Origin: Pedobacter sp. MR2016-24
Lineage (GTDB): Bacteria > Bacteroidota > Bacteroidia > Sphingobacteriales > Sphingobacteriaceae
Reading direction: 5' to 3'
Assembly: GCF_026239655.1 (NCBI RefSeq)
Contig: NZ_JAPIVO010000008.1
Span: 1 to 64,000, forward strand
DNA: 64,000 nucleotides
Shown here: positions 53,629-62,308 of the stretch, piece after piece
Numbering within the stretch: the stretch's first letter is position 1
How the letters are laid out: each line of letters begins with the position of its first letter
Translations under genes and position numbers: made by a program
Notes under the pieces: generated by a model
The model's input: the letters and a program-made list of their open reading frames with translations, nothing else
Told to the model about the DNA's origin: nothing
The model's database searches: none

Positions 53629-54039
53629 ATGAAAAAAACAATACTCTTATTTCTTTGCATTCTGACAGTGGGTCTGTCGTCTTGTAAGAAAGAGGTTCTG
53701 GTAACAGATCCTACAAATAGAACAATCCTCGTTGATATCCCACTTGCAAACTGGGTGCGTGCGACTGACGGACCGTATTATTACACTAACATTGATCTTC
53801 CTGAAAACAATAGTAATTTCAATCAGAGCGGACATGTTATAGTTTCAATGTCTTTTGCTAATCCGGATGTATACGAAGGACTACCGCAGGTATATGGTGG
53901 AGCGTCTTATACCTTCAACTCTCAACCCGGTAAACTAACAATCTATATCAACAGTGTTAACAACACAACATTGCCTAACTTACCGCTTACGGTAACTACT
54001 GCAAAAGTAACTCTGATAGATGCATTGCTAATTGATTAA
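53629..54039 (+). CDS. Hypothetical lipoprotein
   Basis: The 136-residue protein has a lipoprotein signal peptide MKKTILLFLCILTVGLSSC with the lipid-modified Cys19. The mature part is strand-rich and Asn/Thr-rich, with no motif that I recognise. The ATG at 53629 was chosen because it starts the signal peptide and sits just after a -7 promoter box; the in-frame extension to 53476 lies upstream of the transcript. It is probably anchored in the periplasmic or outer membrane leaflet. Confidence 0.75.
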   Translation: MKKTILLFLCILTVGLSSCKKEVLVTDPTNRTILVDIPLANWVRATDGPYYYTNIDLPENNSNFNQSGHVIVSMSFANPDVYEGLPQVYGGASYTFNSQPGKLTIYINSVNNTTLPNLPLTVTTAKVTLIDALLID

Positions 54040-54044
54040 CTAGC

Positions 54045-55043
54045 TTAAAAATTTAAGAAACGACCAATGTTCGCCTGAACGTGGTCGTTTTTTTTATGCT
54101 CTCCCCTGTTCAGTTGAATGGCCCTGATCATAACGCCATTTCTCTCCAGCAATAGTTCCTCATAAAATCCCTTATAGTAAACATCTTTCACTTCAAAGCG
54201 TTTACCAGCACTACTCCAGCCAGTTTTCAATTCGACCCATTCGGGATAAAAGACAACAGTTTCCGTTTTGGACATGATCCCTAATTTTGCTGCTTCTTCT
54301 GCATGCAGCACTACTGCATTTCCTAAAATCTGTGCAGTGTAAACGTGTTCCGGATTGTTATATACAAAAGAAGGTTCTCCTTTTTGGATCAGTTTACCAT
54401 CCTTAATCAGCAATAGCTGATCGGCCAGAAATAAACCATCTGCAGGATCGTGAGACACCATGATCACGGTTACTCCTGTTTCTGCCGCTATGCGCTTAAT
54501 ATCGGCCCGCAATTGATTCTTTAATAATGCATCCACCTGACTAAATGGTTCATCCAATAATAACAGCTTGGTATCGGTAACCATTGCCCTTGCAATCGCC
54601 ACCCTTTGCTGCTCTCCCCCACTAAGTTCAGTAATTCGTTTTTCCCTTAAATGTCCGATGTGCAGGTGCTCCATCATAGCAACGGTCTTCTCCTGTTTGG
54701 ACTTTACGTCCGTATTGGAAAGCGCAGAAGCGATATTGTCATAAACCTTCGCATAGATATTGAGCGAGAAGTCCTGCGTCACCATTTTCATCTCTTTATG
54801 ACCGGGAATCAACTGTTCATGCGGACCAAGAACTCTTTTACCGTTAAACATTACTTCCCCTTCATCTACTTTTAAGAAGCCGAATATTGACTTCAACAGG
54901 GTTGATTTACCACTTCCGCTTTCGCCGATGATAGCAATCACTTCCCCCCTTTTTATATCAAAATTGATATCAATTATTCCTGAAACCTGTTCTGTCTGAT
55001 ACTGCTTGGTTAAATGCTTAACGCTGATGATGTTTTCGTCCAC
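54045..55043 (-). CDS. ABC transporter ATP-binding protein, importer-like
   Basis: The 332-residue protein has an ATPase domain with Walker A GESGSGKST (40-48), signature LSGGEQQRVAIARAM, Walker B LLLLDEPFSQVD and switch His in MVSHDP. A C-terminal region after about residue 240 resembles the TOBE-like regulatory part of FbpC/PotA-type importers (VVFYPEWVELKTGW). No permease or binding protein adjoins, so the substrate is unknown. Its last codons contain the terminator of the convergent lipoprotein gene. Confidence 0.85.
   Translation of the reverse strand: MDENIISVKHLTKQYQTEQVSGIIDINFDIKRGEVIAIIGESGSGKSTLLKSIFGFLKVDEGEVMFNGKRVLGPHEQLIPGHKEMKMVTQDFSLNIYAKVYDNIASALSNTDVKSKQEKTVAMMEHLHIGHLREKRITELSGGEQQRVAIARAMVTDTKLLLLDEPFSQVDALLKNQLRADIKRIAAETGVTVIMVSHDPADGLFLADQLLLIKDGKLIQKGEPSFVYNNPEHVYTAQILGNAVVLHAEEAAKLGIMSKTETVVFYPEWVELKTGWSSAGKRFEVKDVYYKGFYEELLLERNGVMIRAIQLNRGEHKKNDHVQANIGRFLNF
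54058..54095 (+). terminator. Lipoprotein gene terminator embedded in the 3' end of the ABC gene
   Basis: AAACGACCA (54058-54066) pairs with TGGTCGTTT (54082-54090), followed by T residues through 54095. It lies within the last codons of the opposite-strand ABC gene, 19 bp after the lipoprotein stop. Confidence 0.82.
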
Positions 55044-55167
55044 ACCGTAAAGATACAGTTCGCGAGGATTTTTTCACATGAATACATTGCTTTTTATACT
55101 AAGCATCACTTCAGTGTATTCAGGAATATCTACCGATTGATACGTTAAAGGATGAAATTTTGTAAAG

Positions 55168-55201
55168 AAAAATCCCTCACAGTCCGGAACTGTAAGGGAT
55201 T
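55168..55201 (-). terminator. Terminator of the ECF sigma operon
   Basis: On the minus strand a 7-bp stem (AATCCCT/AGGGATT), one mismatch and a further 5 bp (ACAGT/ACTGT) enclose a CCGGA loop and run into five T residues. It lies 34 bp downstream of the outer-membrane-protein gene. Confidence 0.8.
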
Positions 55202-55234
55202 AATAATTGTGTGTATATGTTTTATGCTGTGGGG

Positions 55235-56035
55235 TTAATTCAATCCGAAAGTAACACCGAATGACATATTTCTCAATCCTTTCTGAGCAACAGTATCAAA
55301 CATATCATTGAAATAGTATTTAGTAAACAGACCTATTCCGCCATAACCTAATCTTACTGTACCACCTACACGAACTGGCTGAAAGTTATAGTCATCTCTG
55401 AATTTTTGTTTGCCACGTTCATCGCTGATCTGCTTCACTTTTCCATTTAACAGGAAGCTTACCTCAGGACCTAATACAAAATAAAATCTTTTTCCTTTAT
55501 CATTTTCTTTGGTACGGAATTCAAAGTTCAAAGGAATGTGTACATAACTGCTGGACAATCTGTTTTTGCTGAAAGCTATTTCTTCATTCACATAAGTTAA
55601 TTCAGGTGTATTCTGTTGAATGGTGATATTGTTTTTCAATCTGATCAATGTCCAGTCAAAACCTCCTGCTACATAAACTTTAAAATTAGGGTTGAAGCGA
55701 TAACCGAAATATAAAACGTCGAATGAGAAAGTACTGGTTTTTACTCCTTTATAATCCAGAAATTTGTTTTCGGGCGACAAAGAGAAACTACCATTGTCAA
55801 TCAATCGTGAAAAACCCCAGTCTACTCTTGTAAAAGTTATTCCACCCATGAAACGTCCTTTTGGTGCAGCCGCATTCTTGGTGCTGTCTTCCTTATCACC
55901 AAAAGATACATCCAGTGTATAATTTTTTGCTTTACTGCTTTTACGAATTACTGTATCCTGTTGTGCATTCGCAGCTGGAGAGATCATACCGGCAAGTCCG
56001 CTCACCAATAATGCTGTTAAAATTAGATGTTTCAT
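55235..56035 (-). CDS. Outer membrane beta-barrel protein of the ECF operon
   Basis: The 266-residue protein has a signal peptide (about 1-24, ending ANAQQ). It then has alternating strand patterns ending in a final aromatic-rich strand (MSFGVTFGLN), typical of small outer-membrane barrels. It is the distal gene of the sigma / anti-sigma operon, 27 bp after the anti-sigma gene, so it is probably a target or sensor output of that system. No specific family was recognised. Confidence 0.72.
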   Translation of the reverse strand: MKHLILTALLVSGLAGMISPAANAQQDTVIRKSSKAKNYTLDVSFGDKEDSTKNAAAPKGRFMGGITFTRVDWGFSRLIDNGSFSLSPENKFLDYKGVKTSTFSFDVLYFGYRFNPNFKVYVAGGFDWTLIRLKNNITIQQNTPELTYVNEEIAFSKNRLSSSYVHIPLNFEFRTKENDKGKRFYFVLGPEVSFLLNGKVKQISDERGKQKFRDDYNFQPVRVGGTVRLGYGGIGLFTKYYFNDMFDTVAQKGLRNMSFGVTFGLN

Positions 56036-56062
56036 ATTTCAGGTGTATTTGTGTCTGTATAA

Positions 56063-56836
56063 CTATTTATGTTTTTTCTTACTAAATCTTATCATTCCAA
56101 TATTAATGCCTATCAAAGAAGAGTTATCATCATCAGTATCAAAGCGTATCAATTTATCTTCTCTCTTATCCACTTTGTCCACTACAAAATTGATCAGATC
56201 GCCCATATTTCTGATCCCCCTTTTATCGGCCATATCATTTTCATTCATCACTTCATCGCCTGTTACAGCAGGAACATCGGCACTGGCCATCACAATCACT
56301 TCTGCCGGATCAACTTTTGCTTTAGGCAGCTCTATTGCCGACTCTTTAACTATCGGGTCTCTGGTAGTAAGATGAGCAATTACCTGATTAGGTTGCATCA
56401 CTCCTAAATTATTTTCAGAAGAGTTCTGATCAGGAGCCTGCACAGCTTTTTTATCTTCAGCAAGCTGGTTATTTTTGACCGGCGATGTTGAAACTAAAAT
56501 ACCCTTTTCCACTGGAGCATTATCCCGGGCAATAGGTTTAGCCTGATCAACTAGTGTATCTTCACTTTTTTCTTTTGTGCTGACAGCCGGTTTAACCACA
56601 CCGGCAGTAGGCCCTTGTAATTGTACCTTCTCCGCTCTATTAAAAATCAGCAGCGCAATAGTTAAAGTTGCTGCTACAATGGCTGCGGCCATCCAGTAAA
56701 TTGGAAATACGCGTTTACGTTTTGGCACAAGCTCCGCCTCTATATTAGCCCATAAGTTTGCAGACGGCTCAACCTGAGCATCAACAAACTTATCTCTAAA
56801 TAACTGATCAAATTCTTTATCCTGCATGTGATGCAT
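56063..56836 (-). CDS. Probable anti-sigma factor (single-pass membrane protein)
   Basis: The 257-residue protein has a cytoplasmic N terminus (about 1-43, with FDQLFRDKFVDAQVEPSANLW), one membrane helix (about 47-64) and an extracytoplasmic low-complexity remainder. The N-terminal DxLFRDKF.xAxxxPSxxLW pattern is common in Bacteroidota proteins encoded after ECF sigma genes. It overlaps the sigma gene by 20 bp (10 if translation starts at the fourth codon, MQDKEF), which supports regulator pairing. No zinc-binding motif was seen. Confidence 0.75.
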   Translation of the reverse strand: MHHMQDKEFDQLFRDKFVDAQVEPSANLWANIEAELVPKRKRVFPIYWMAAAIVAATLTIALLIFNRAEKVQLQGPTAGVVKPAVSTKEKSEDTLVDQAKPIARDNAPVEKGILVSTSPVKNNQLAEDKKAVQAPDQNSSENNLGVMQPNQVIAHLTTRDPIVKESAIELPKAKVDPAEVIVMASADVPAVTGDEVMNENDMADKRGIRNMGDLINFVVDKVDKREDKLIRFDTDDDNSSLIGINIGMIRFSKKKHK

Positions 56837-57386
56837 AATTTATGCCCTCCATTTTTATTATTTCATCTCTTAATATAGCACGTGCTCTCGACAACTGCGA
56901 TTTGCTTGCACCTTCTGATATGCCTAATGTATCAGCAATCTCCTTATGAGAATAACCTTCAACAATATACATATTGAAGACCATTCTGTAACCGTCCGAC
57001 AACTTCTGGATCAGTCCCAATAAATCCTGCATACCCAGCCGACTAAAATCAAAGCCCTGCGAAGGCTGCTCGTAAGCATCCTCGATAGGTACAACATTTA
57101 GCGTACGTAAGTTTTTACGATAGCTTTCAATCGCACTGTTCACCATTATCTTTCTGATCCAGCCCTCAAAAGAGCCATCGCCCTGGTAAGTGCTGATCTT
57201 CTGAAATACTTTGATATATCCCTGTTGTAATACATCTTCAGCCTCCATCCTGTCGCGGGTATAACGCATACAAACAGCCAGCATCTTAGACGCAGTCTGC
57301 TTGTACAGCAGCTCCTGCATCTTCCGGTTGCCAGCTTTGCAGCCTTCCATTAAATCGGTTATAGTATAAGATTGCGTCAAAATCAT
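56817..57386 (-). CDS. ECF RNA polymerase sigma factor
   Basis: The 189-residue protein has sigma region 2 (about 24-95, with AEDVLQQGYIKVFQKI and the GSFEGWIRKIMVNSAIE promoter-melting segment). It also has region 4 (about 130-180, with MYIVEGYSHKEIADTLGISE). I used the ATG at 57386 (MILTQS); the frame extends three bases to a TTG at 57389. An ECF-type promoter lies upstream, suggesting autoregulation. It is the first gene of the sigma, anti-sigma, barrel-protein operon. Confidence 0.92.
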   Translation of the reverse strand: MILTQSYTITDLMEGCKAGNRKMQELLYKQTASKMLAVCMRYTRDRMEAEDVLQQGYIKVFQKISTYQGDGSFEGWIRKIMVNSAIESYRKNLRTLNVVPIEDAYEQPSQGFDFSRLGMQDLLGLIQKLSDGYRMVFNMYIVEGYSHKEIADTLGISEGASKSQLSRARAILRDEIIKMEGINYASHAG

Positions 57387-57403
57387 CAATGGTTTAGTAT
57401 CTG

Positions 57404-57433
57404 TTAGATGAGGGAACTATACCAAAGGTTGCA
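57404..57433 (-). promoter_or_regulatory. ECF-type promoter of the sigma operon
   Basis: On the minus strand TGCAACCTTT (57424-57433) and CATCTAA (57404-57410) are separated by 13 bp. This is nearly the same as TGCAACGTTT / CGTCTAA spaced 12 bp before the DUF2807 gene at 25167. It fits autoregulation by the ECF factor. Confidence 0.5.
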
Positions 57434-57449
57434 CGCTATAGAAAATATT

Positions 57450-58586
57450 TTATTTTTTCACCTTAAACAATCTGAAATCCTCTTTGTAAGTCAGGAAGAA
57501 AGAATGTTGAAACTGCAGTTGTTCCTTTCTTGAGGTACCCAGGTCTACATGAGGTTCAACACGAACGTCAAGATAAAGATGCGGTAAAAGCTCCTGCTGA
57601 TAAGCATACCTTAATAAAAGTATACTTCTGTTATTTTCTTTATGGCCAAAGTCGTACAAAGTTGAAGAAACAGATTCATACAAAGGCATACCCTTAATGG
57701 TAATGAAGTTATTGCCCTTCCAGTAAGACGCTACAAAACTTCCGAATTTGGTATCCATTCCTGCATTAAACCACAGGCCATAACCGCCCTGATAAGGCTG
57801 GGTTTTAGTCGGGGAAAACTCTTTGTAAACGGCAACATAATTGTCCGTATAAACCTCTTTGATATTGGTACCAATCTCTTTATGCAATTTGAATCCTGTT
57901 GCACCATTAAATAAAGTCTGCAGCGGTTCATCTTTCAGCAGGTCAATCTGTCCACCTTTATGATAAGCTAAAAACTGCAGCGGAACACTTAGTTTCCAAC
58001 CATTCTTTTGCAGCAATGTACGCTCTGCCGTTAATCCACCAATAATTTGTTCTTTAACCGGAGAAGCCCTGTAAATCATTTTCTGCCACGCAATCCAGGC
58101 ATCCAGTTTCCATTTCTCTTTTTCTACGATCAGTTGCGTACCATATTGTACAGGATCAGTAATCTGACGTTCAAAATCCCATAGCTGCTCTATATAACCA
58201 TGATGAATACCCCCCTCCAGACTTCCGAAGTTCAAAGTCAGGTCCTTTTTATGATACTTCAATGTAAATAAAGGCTTCGCATCATTGATGCCATTATCTC
58301 CAAAATCTTTTCGGATATAAGCACCAGCTACGATAGCCAGGTTAGGATGTGCGTAGTAAACCAGCGTAGGCTGTAACTGCGTACCATACAAGGTATATCC
58401 ATCATGAAACTGGTTGGAATATTCATAATTTCTCACGTAATTGAAGTTATAGAAATTAAAGTGAACCTCTCCAACAGCATTACTATCAGGACGAATCCTG
58501 TTTTCTATGGCTGAACTGTTAAACTGTGCATAACTGACCTGGTAACCTGCAACAAGGAGAAATAAGAAAAGTAAGGTTGTTTTCAT
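57450..58586 (-). CDS. Outer membrane beta-barrel protein, unassigned
   Basis: The 378-residue protein has a signal peptide (about 1-20, VSYAQ). Many amphipathic strands alternate with aromatic residues (for example LVYYAHPNLAIVAGAYI and LWFNAGMD) and suggest a 14-18 strand barrel. No channel or receptor motif is evident, and there is no plug domain of a TonB receptor. It lies 6 bp downstream of hemJ on the same strand, so it may be transcribed with the haem genes, but the link is unproven. Confidence 0.6.
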   Translation of the reverse strand: MKTTLLFLFLLVAGYQVSYAQFNSSAIENRIRPDSNAVGEVHFNFYNFNYVRNYEYSNQFHDGYTLYGTQLQPTLVYYAHPNLAIVAGAYIRKDFGDNGINDAKPLFTLKYHKKDLTLNFGSLEGGIHHGYIEQLWDFERQITDPVQYGTQLIVEKEKWKLDAWIAWQKMIYRASPVKEQIIGGLTAERTLLQKNGWKLSVPLQFLAYHKGGQIDLLKDEPLQTLFNGATGFKLHKEIGTNIKEVYTDNYVAVYKEFSPTKTQPYQGGYGLWFNAGMDTKFGSFVASYWKGNNFITIKGMPLYESVSSTLYDFGHKENNRSILLLRYAYQQELLPHLYLDVRVEPHVDLGTSRKEQLQFQHSFFLTYKEDFRLFKVKK

Positions 58587-58592
58587 AACAAT

Positions 58593-59141
58593 TTAAGATT
58601 GACGTTTCTGCCTGTAGTTTTTATAGATTTTTACAGCAGTCATAATTACGACAGAAAAAATGATAAGTCCGATCAGACCATAAACCCAGTCCACCGCACT
58701 TTTTAAGATTACCGTAAATACTATGGCAACCAATAAAACTGTTGCCAGTTCATTCCATAAACGCAGTTTAAAAGAAGTCATTTTAAATACTTCTGTTTTA
58801 AGCTGATTCATGATACGCTGACAAAGAAAATGATAAATCAGCAGGAAAACGACAAAACCCAGTTTTACATGAAGCCAGGGCGCATGCAACAATCCGGGGC
58901 GGATACAGATCATTGTTACTCCTGCAACCACAGAAAGTGCCATTGCAGGAGTACTGATAATATACCAGAGCTTTTGCTCCATTTTTATAAATTCCTTTTG
59001 CAAAATCAGACGTTCCTGTTCAGGACGGTCATTCGCTTCGGTATGATAGATAAATAAACGTACGCTATAAAATAATCCCGCCATCCAGCTTACCACAAAG
59101 ATAATATGAACCGACAGAACATATAAATAGTATTTTTCCAT
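58593..59141 (-). CDS. hemJ: Protoporphyrinogen IX oxidase, HemJ type
   Basis: The 182-residue four- to five-helix membrane protein matches the HemJ/UPF0093 (CopD-like) family: VLSVHIIFVVSWMAGLFYSVRL near the N terminus with the conserved His (shown as two motifs VLSVHIIF and SWMAGLFY). It also has the conserved HVKLGFV further on. HemJ oxidises protoporphyrinogen to protoporphyrin in many bacteria lacking HemG or HemY. It lies 1 bp downstream of hemE, which fits the pathway. Confidence 0.88.
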   Translation of the reverse strand: MEKYYLYVLSVHIIFVVSWMAGLFYSVRLFIYHTEANDRPEQERLILQKEFIKMEQKLWYIISTPAMALSVVAGVTMICIRPGLLHAPWLHVKLGFVVFLLIYHFLCQRIMNQLKTEVFKMTSFKLRLWNELATVLLVAIVFTVILKSAVDWVYGLIGLIIFSVVIMTAVKIYKNYRQKRQS

Positions 59142-59142
59142 T

Positions 59143-60165
59143 TTAGTAACGGAATTCTTTAATTACCTCAATTGCATATTTAACGTTATCAAACGGGATA
59201 TCAGGCATGATACCATGGCCAAGGTTGAATATAAATCCATTCTCACCACGCATACGTTCAAATAACTGAAGAATAGTTTTTTTGATCACAGGTTTATCAG
59301 CATATAAGATATGCGGATCAAGATTTCCCTGGACAGCGATACCAGCAGGCAGGCTGTTTTTAATGTTTAACAAATCAGCATTCCAGTCAACCGAAATCAC
59401 ATCTGGCTGTGCGGTAGCCATCATTGGTGCAAACACAGAACTTCCTTTACAGAAAGAAATCACCGGAATATCTTTTCTGTTCAGGTTAGCAATAATTTCT
59501 TTGATGTAACGGTGAGAAAACTCCTCATAATCGTTCCATGAAAGTGCTAATGCCCAACTGTCAAAAATCTGTATGGCATTTACTCCTGCTGCAATCTGCA
59601 GGTTCAGGTACTCAGCCGTCACCTTTGCTATTTTAGCCAGAAGCCGATGTGCGATTTCAGGATGATTATGCATTAACAGCTTCGTGGTCTTAAAATCCTT
59701 AGAAGATGCGCCTTCAACCAGGTAACTCATTACTGTGAATGGAGCACCGGCAAAACCGATCAGCGGTATGTTTCCATTTAAGCGCTGCTGAATTACTTTT
59801 ATCGCATCAGCAACATATTCCAGTTTATCCAGACAATCTACATTGAGATTATCAACGTCCTGCATATTACGTACAGGATTGGCAAAACGCGGACCTATAC
59901 CCTGAGTAAAGCTTAAATCGCCACCCATTGCCTCGGCAGTAACCAGGATATCACAAAACAAAATAGCTGCATCAATACCCAGTAAATCTACCGGCAACAT
60001 CGTTACATCAGCAGCAATTTCAGGTGTTTTACACATTTCAAGAAATGAATATTTGTTTTTAATTTCCCAATATTCTGGCATAAAACGGCCGGCCTGACGC
60101 ATCATCCACACTGGTGGACGTTCTGTGGGTTTTGACCATGCTGCATCTAAAAATAAATTGTTCAT
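59143..60165 (-). CDS. hemE: Uroporphyrinogen decarboxylase
   Basis: The 340-residue protein has the N-terminal RPPVWMMRQAGRFMPEY, which contains the substrate-binding Arg residues. FCDILVTAEAMGGDLSF holds the conserved Asp, and GHGIMPDIP ends the barrel. It converts uroporphyrinogen III to coproporphyrinogen III. It is followed by hemJ and preceded by a TPR-like membrane protein gene. Confidence 0.96.
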   Translation of the reverse strand: MNNLFLDAAWSKPTERPPVWMMRQAGRFMPEYWEIKNKYSFLEMCKTPEIAADVTMLPVDLLGIDAAILFCDILVTAEAMGGDLSFTQGIGPRFANPVRNMQDVDNLNVDCLDKLEYVADAIKVIQQRLNGNIPLIGFAGAPFTVMSYLVEGASSKDFKTTKLLMHNHPEIAHRLLAKIAKVTAEYLNLQIAAGVNAIQIFDSWALALSWNDYEEFSHRYIKEIIANLNRKDIPVISFCKGSSVFAPMMATAQPDVISVDWNADLLNIKNSLPAGIAVQGNLDPHILYADKPVIKKTILQLFERMRGENGFIFNLGHGIMPDIPFDNVKYAIEVIKEFRY

Positions 60166-60171
60166 CTAATC

Positions 60172-60696
60172 TTAATTTGTGGGTAAGCTGTTCGCTTCTT
60201 TTTCTATTTTATTAATTATCTCTTTTGCTCTTTCTGTATGTGCCAGTTCCATTGCCCTCGCCGTATAGGCTAAAGTTCTTACTTTATCATTTTTACGTAA
60301 GGCAAGATTTGCTAAATGGATCAGTACATAAGATTTATCACTTTGCCCGCCAAGAGGAAAACGGCTGGCAATCTGGAAGTGGTATTCGGCCTTTTCAAAG
60401 TCTTCATTTTTCAGCGCAATACTGGCCATCATAAACTCATAATAACCTCTTCTGTTTCTTGCAAGGCGATCCGGATTGGTAACTTCAGCAAGTATGCGTG
60501 ATGTTTTTTCATAATCCCCATCCTTAAAGGTCTTCGAGGCCAGTAAAATTGAGCTGTTTTTAAAATGGCTCCATATGACAAATGCCAGCATCAAAGCGGA
60601 TATTGCAGCGAGCTGGTATTGCATGTAAAAGAGGCATACCAATGCACTGATCACAAAAACTGCCATCAGTGCATATCTACCTTTAACGTTGTACAT
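60172..60696 (-). CDS. Membrane protein with a TPR-like helical domain
   Basis: The 174-residue protein has two N-terminal membrane helices (about 8-25 and 28-44). A helical domain follows whose repeats (YYEFMMASIALKNEDFEKAEYH and the next HLANLALRKNDKVRTLAYTA) have the helix-pair spacing of TPR motifs (cited as two shorter motifs FMMASIALKNEDFEKA and LANLALRKND). It may be a scaffold. It overlaps the response regulator gene by one base and precedes hemE, so it is part of the haem transcript. Confidence 0.65.
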   Translation of the reverse strand: MYNVKGRYALMAVFVISALVCLFYMQYQLAAISALMLAFVIWSHFKNSSILLASKTFKDGDYEKTSRILAEVTNPDRLARNRRGYYEFMMASIALKNEDFEKAEYHFQIASRFPLGGQSDKSYVLIHLANLALRKNDKVRTLAYTARAMELAHTERAKEIINKIEKEANSLPTN

Positions 60697-61412
60697 TAGC
60701 TGTGGATATCCGTAAATTTATAGCCTACTCCTCTGATAGAGTGAAAGTAAACAGGGTTTTTCTGATCCGGTTCAAAATACTTACGGAAAGTAAGGATGAA
60801 GTTATCAATGGTACGTGTTGAAGGATAAACATCATAGTTCCATACTGTCTCCAGAATCTGCTCGCGGGAAACCGCCTCATTTTTCCTTTCAATCAGTAAT
60901 TTCAGCAACATCGTTTCTTTTTTCGTCAGCGGTACAATCACACCATCATCCTGTTTCAATTCGAAAGAGTTGAAGTAGATTGTTTTGTCGCCTATTTTAT
61001 AAGAATTCAATTCCTTTAAATCATCAGATTTCATGCTGCGTTTTACCAGTATACCTACTCTAAGGATCAGTTCTTCCAGGTTGAAAGGCTTAACCAGGTA
61101 ATCATCAGCACCTTTTTTCAATCCCATTACACGGTCTTCACTAGTGTTTTTAGCCGTCAGGAATAAAATAGGAACCTCCGTATTTTCTAAACGGATCGTT
61201 TCACAAACCTGGAAGCCATCCATCTCTGGTAACATTACGTCCAGGATAATCAGGTTAAAGCGCTCTTCCTTAAAGATCTTCAGCGCAGTTTTGCCATCCT
61301 TTACGGCATGTACTTTGTAACCTTCTAATTCAAGGTTCAATTTTATAGCATCTAACAAATGGTCTTCATCTTCGACCAATAATATTCTTAATTTCTGTTG
61401 CATAATGATCAA
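60696..61412 (-). CDS. Response regulator, OmpR/PhoB family
   Basis: The 238-residue protein has a receiver domain with the phosphoacceptor Asp in LIILDVMLPEMDGF and the conserved Lys in DDYLVKPFNLEEL. It also has a C-terminal winged-helix domain with KKETMLLKLLIERKNEAVSR (DNA recognition region). It is coupled by a 4-bp overlap to the kinase gene. Target genes cannot be read from sequence, but its place inside the haem cluster makes haem or redox control plausible. Confidence 0.93.
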   Translation of the reverse strand: MIIMQQKLRILLVEDEDHLLDAIKLNLELEGYKVHAVKDGKTALKIFKEERFNLIILDVMLPEMDGFQVCETIRLENTEVPILFLTAKNTSEDRVMGLKKGADDYLVKPFNLEELILRVGILVKRSMKSDDLKELNSYKIGDKTIYFNSFELKQDDGVIVPLTKKETMLLKLLIERKNEAVSREQILETVWNYDVYPSTRTIDNFILTFRKYFEPDQKNPVYFHSIRGVGYKFTDIHS

Positions 61413-62275
61413 CTAAATGTTACTTCAAAAATAGTACCCTGCGGTACGTTGTCTCTGACACTGATATCAGCATCATGTTTTTGCAAAACTTCCTTTACTA
61501 TAAACAATCCTAGTCCGGTACCTTTTGCTTTTCTCGTATTCTCGTCACCAACGCGGTAAAACTTATCAAATATGAGCATTTTTTCGGCATCTGGTATACC
61601 AGGTCCTTTATCCGCAACAGTTAAAAAAGGATGTCCGTCACGCATCTCCAGCTCCACACAAATCTCGGCACAAGGGCCTGAATATTTTACTGCATTCTCC
61701 ACCAGGTTTGTCACCACACAGGAAAGACTAAAAGGATCTCCGTTTACTTTCACCTGTGGTGCAATCTTCGGATTGATGATCTGCTCACAACCACATGAAT
61801 GTACCTGTAACCTGTCCGTAATCTTACTGACCAAATCAGAGAAATCAAACTCTTCCTTCGGGAAGGAATAAGACCGGTTTTCAATTTTTGTGGCCAGCAG
61901 CATATTTTCCACCAGGTCATCCAAACGTTCAATATCCTTTAGTGAATTGTTTAACAGGGAAGTCTGACGCGCTTTATCCAAATCACGTTTCACTATTGTC
62001 TGTAAAGACAATTTAATAGCCGCTAATGGCGACTTCAACTCATGTGTAACAGATAAAAGGAAATTTTGTTGTTGTTCCCGCAGTTTATCCTCTTTTTTGA
62101 TGGACTGGTGCAGGAAAAAAGCACCAATACAGAGCAGGAACAGGAAGACAGAGCCTTCACCCATGACCATGGCCATCCTCGAAGGTTGTAATTTTACAAC
62201 CAGCGTACCCCAGGAAATCAGCTGTACCAGAGAGTACAGCAACATGAAATAAAATATGATGATCGATTTCTTCAA
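61409..62275 (-). CDS. Sensor histidine kinase
   Basis: The 288-residue kinase has two N-terminal membrane helices (about 4-25 and 38-56) with a very short outside loop. The HisKA domain has phosphoacceptor His78 in SVTHELKSPLAAIK. The HATPase domain has NLVENAVKYS, DKGPGIP and GTGLGLFIVKE. It has no separate sensor domain, so the signal may be sensed in the membrane or through a Cys-Gly-Cys motif (HSCGCEQ, Cys161 and Cys163). It pairs with the response regulator gene. Confidence 0.92.
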   Translation of the reverse strand: MKKSIIIFYFMLLYSLVQLISWGTLVVKLQPSRMAMVMGEGSVFLFLLCIGAFFLHQSIKKEDKLREQQQNFLLSVTHELKSPLAAIKLSLQTIVKRDLDKARQTSLLNNSLKDIERLDDLVENMLLATKIENRSYSFPKEEFDFSDLVSKITDRLQVHSCGCEQIINPKIAPQVKVNGDPFSLSCVVTNLVENAVKYSGPCAEICVELEMRDGHPFLTVADKGPGIPDAEKMLIFDKFYRVGDENTRKAKGTGLGLFIVKEVLQKHDADISVRDNVPQGTIFEVTFS

Positions 62276-62308
62276 AATAGCTGAATGATGGTTAAATGTA
62301 GTGTTATT

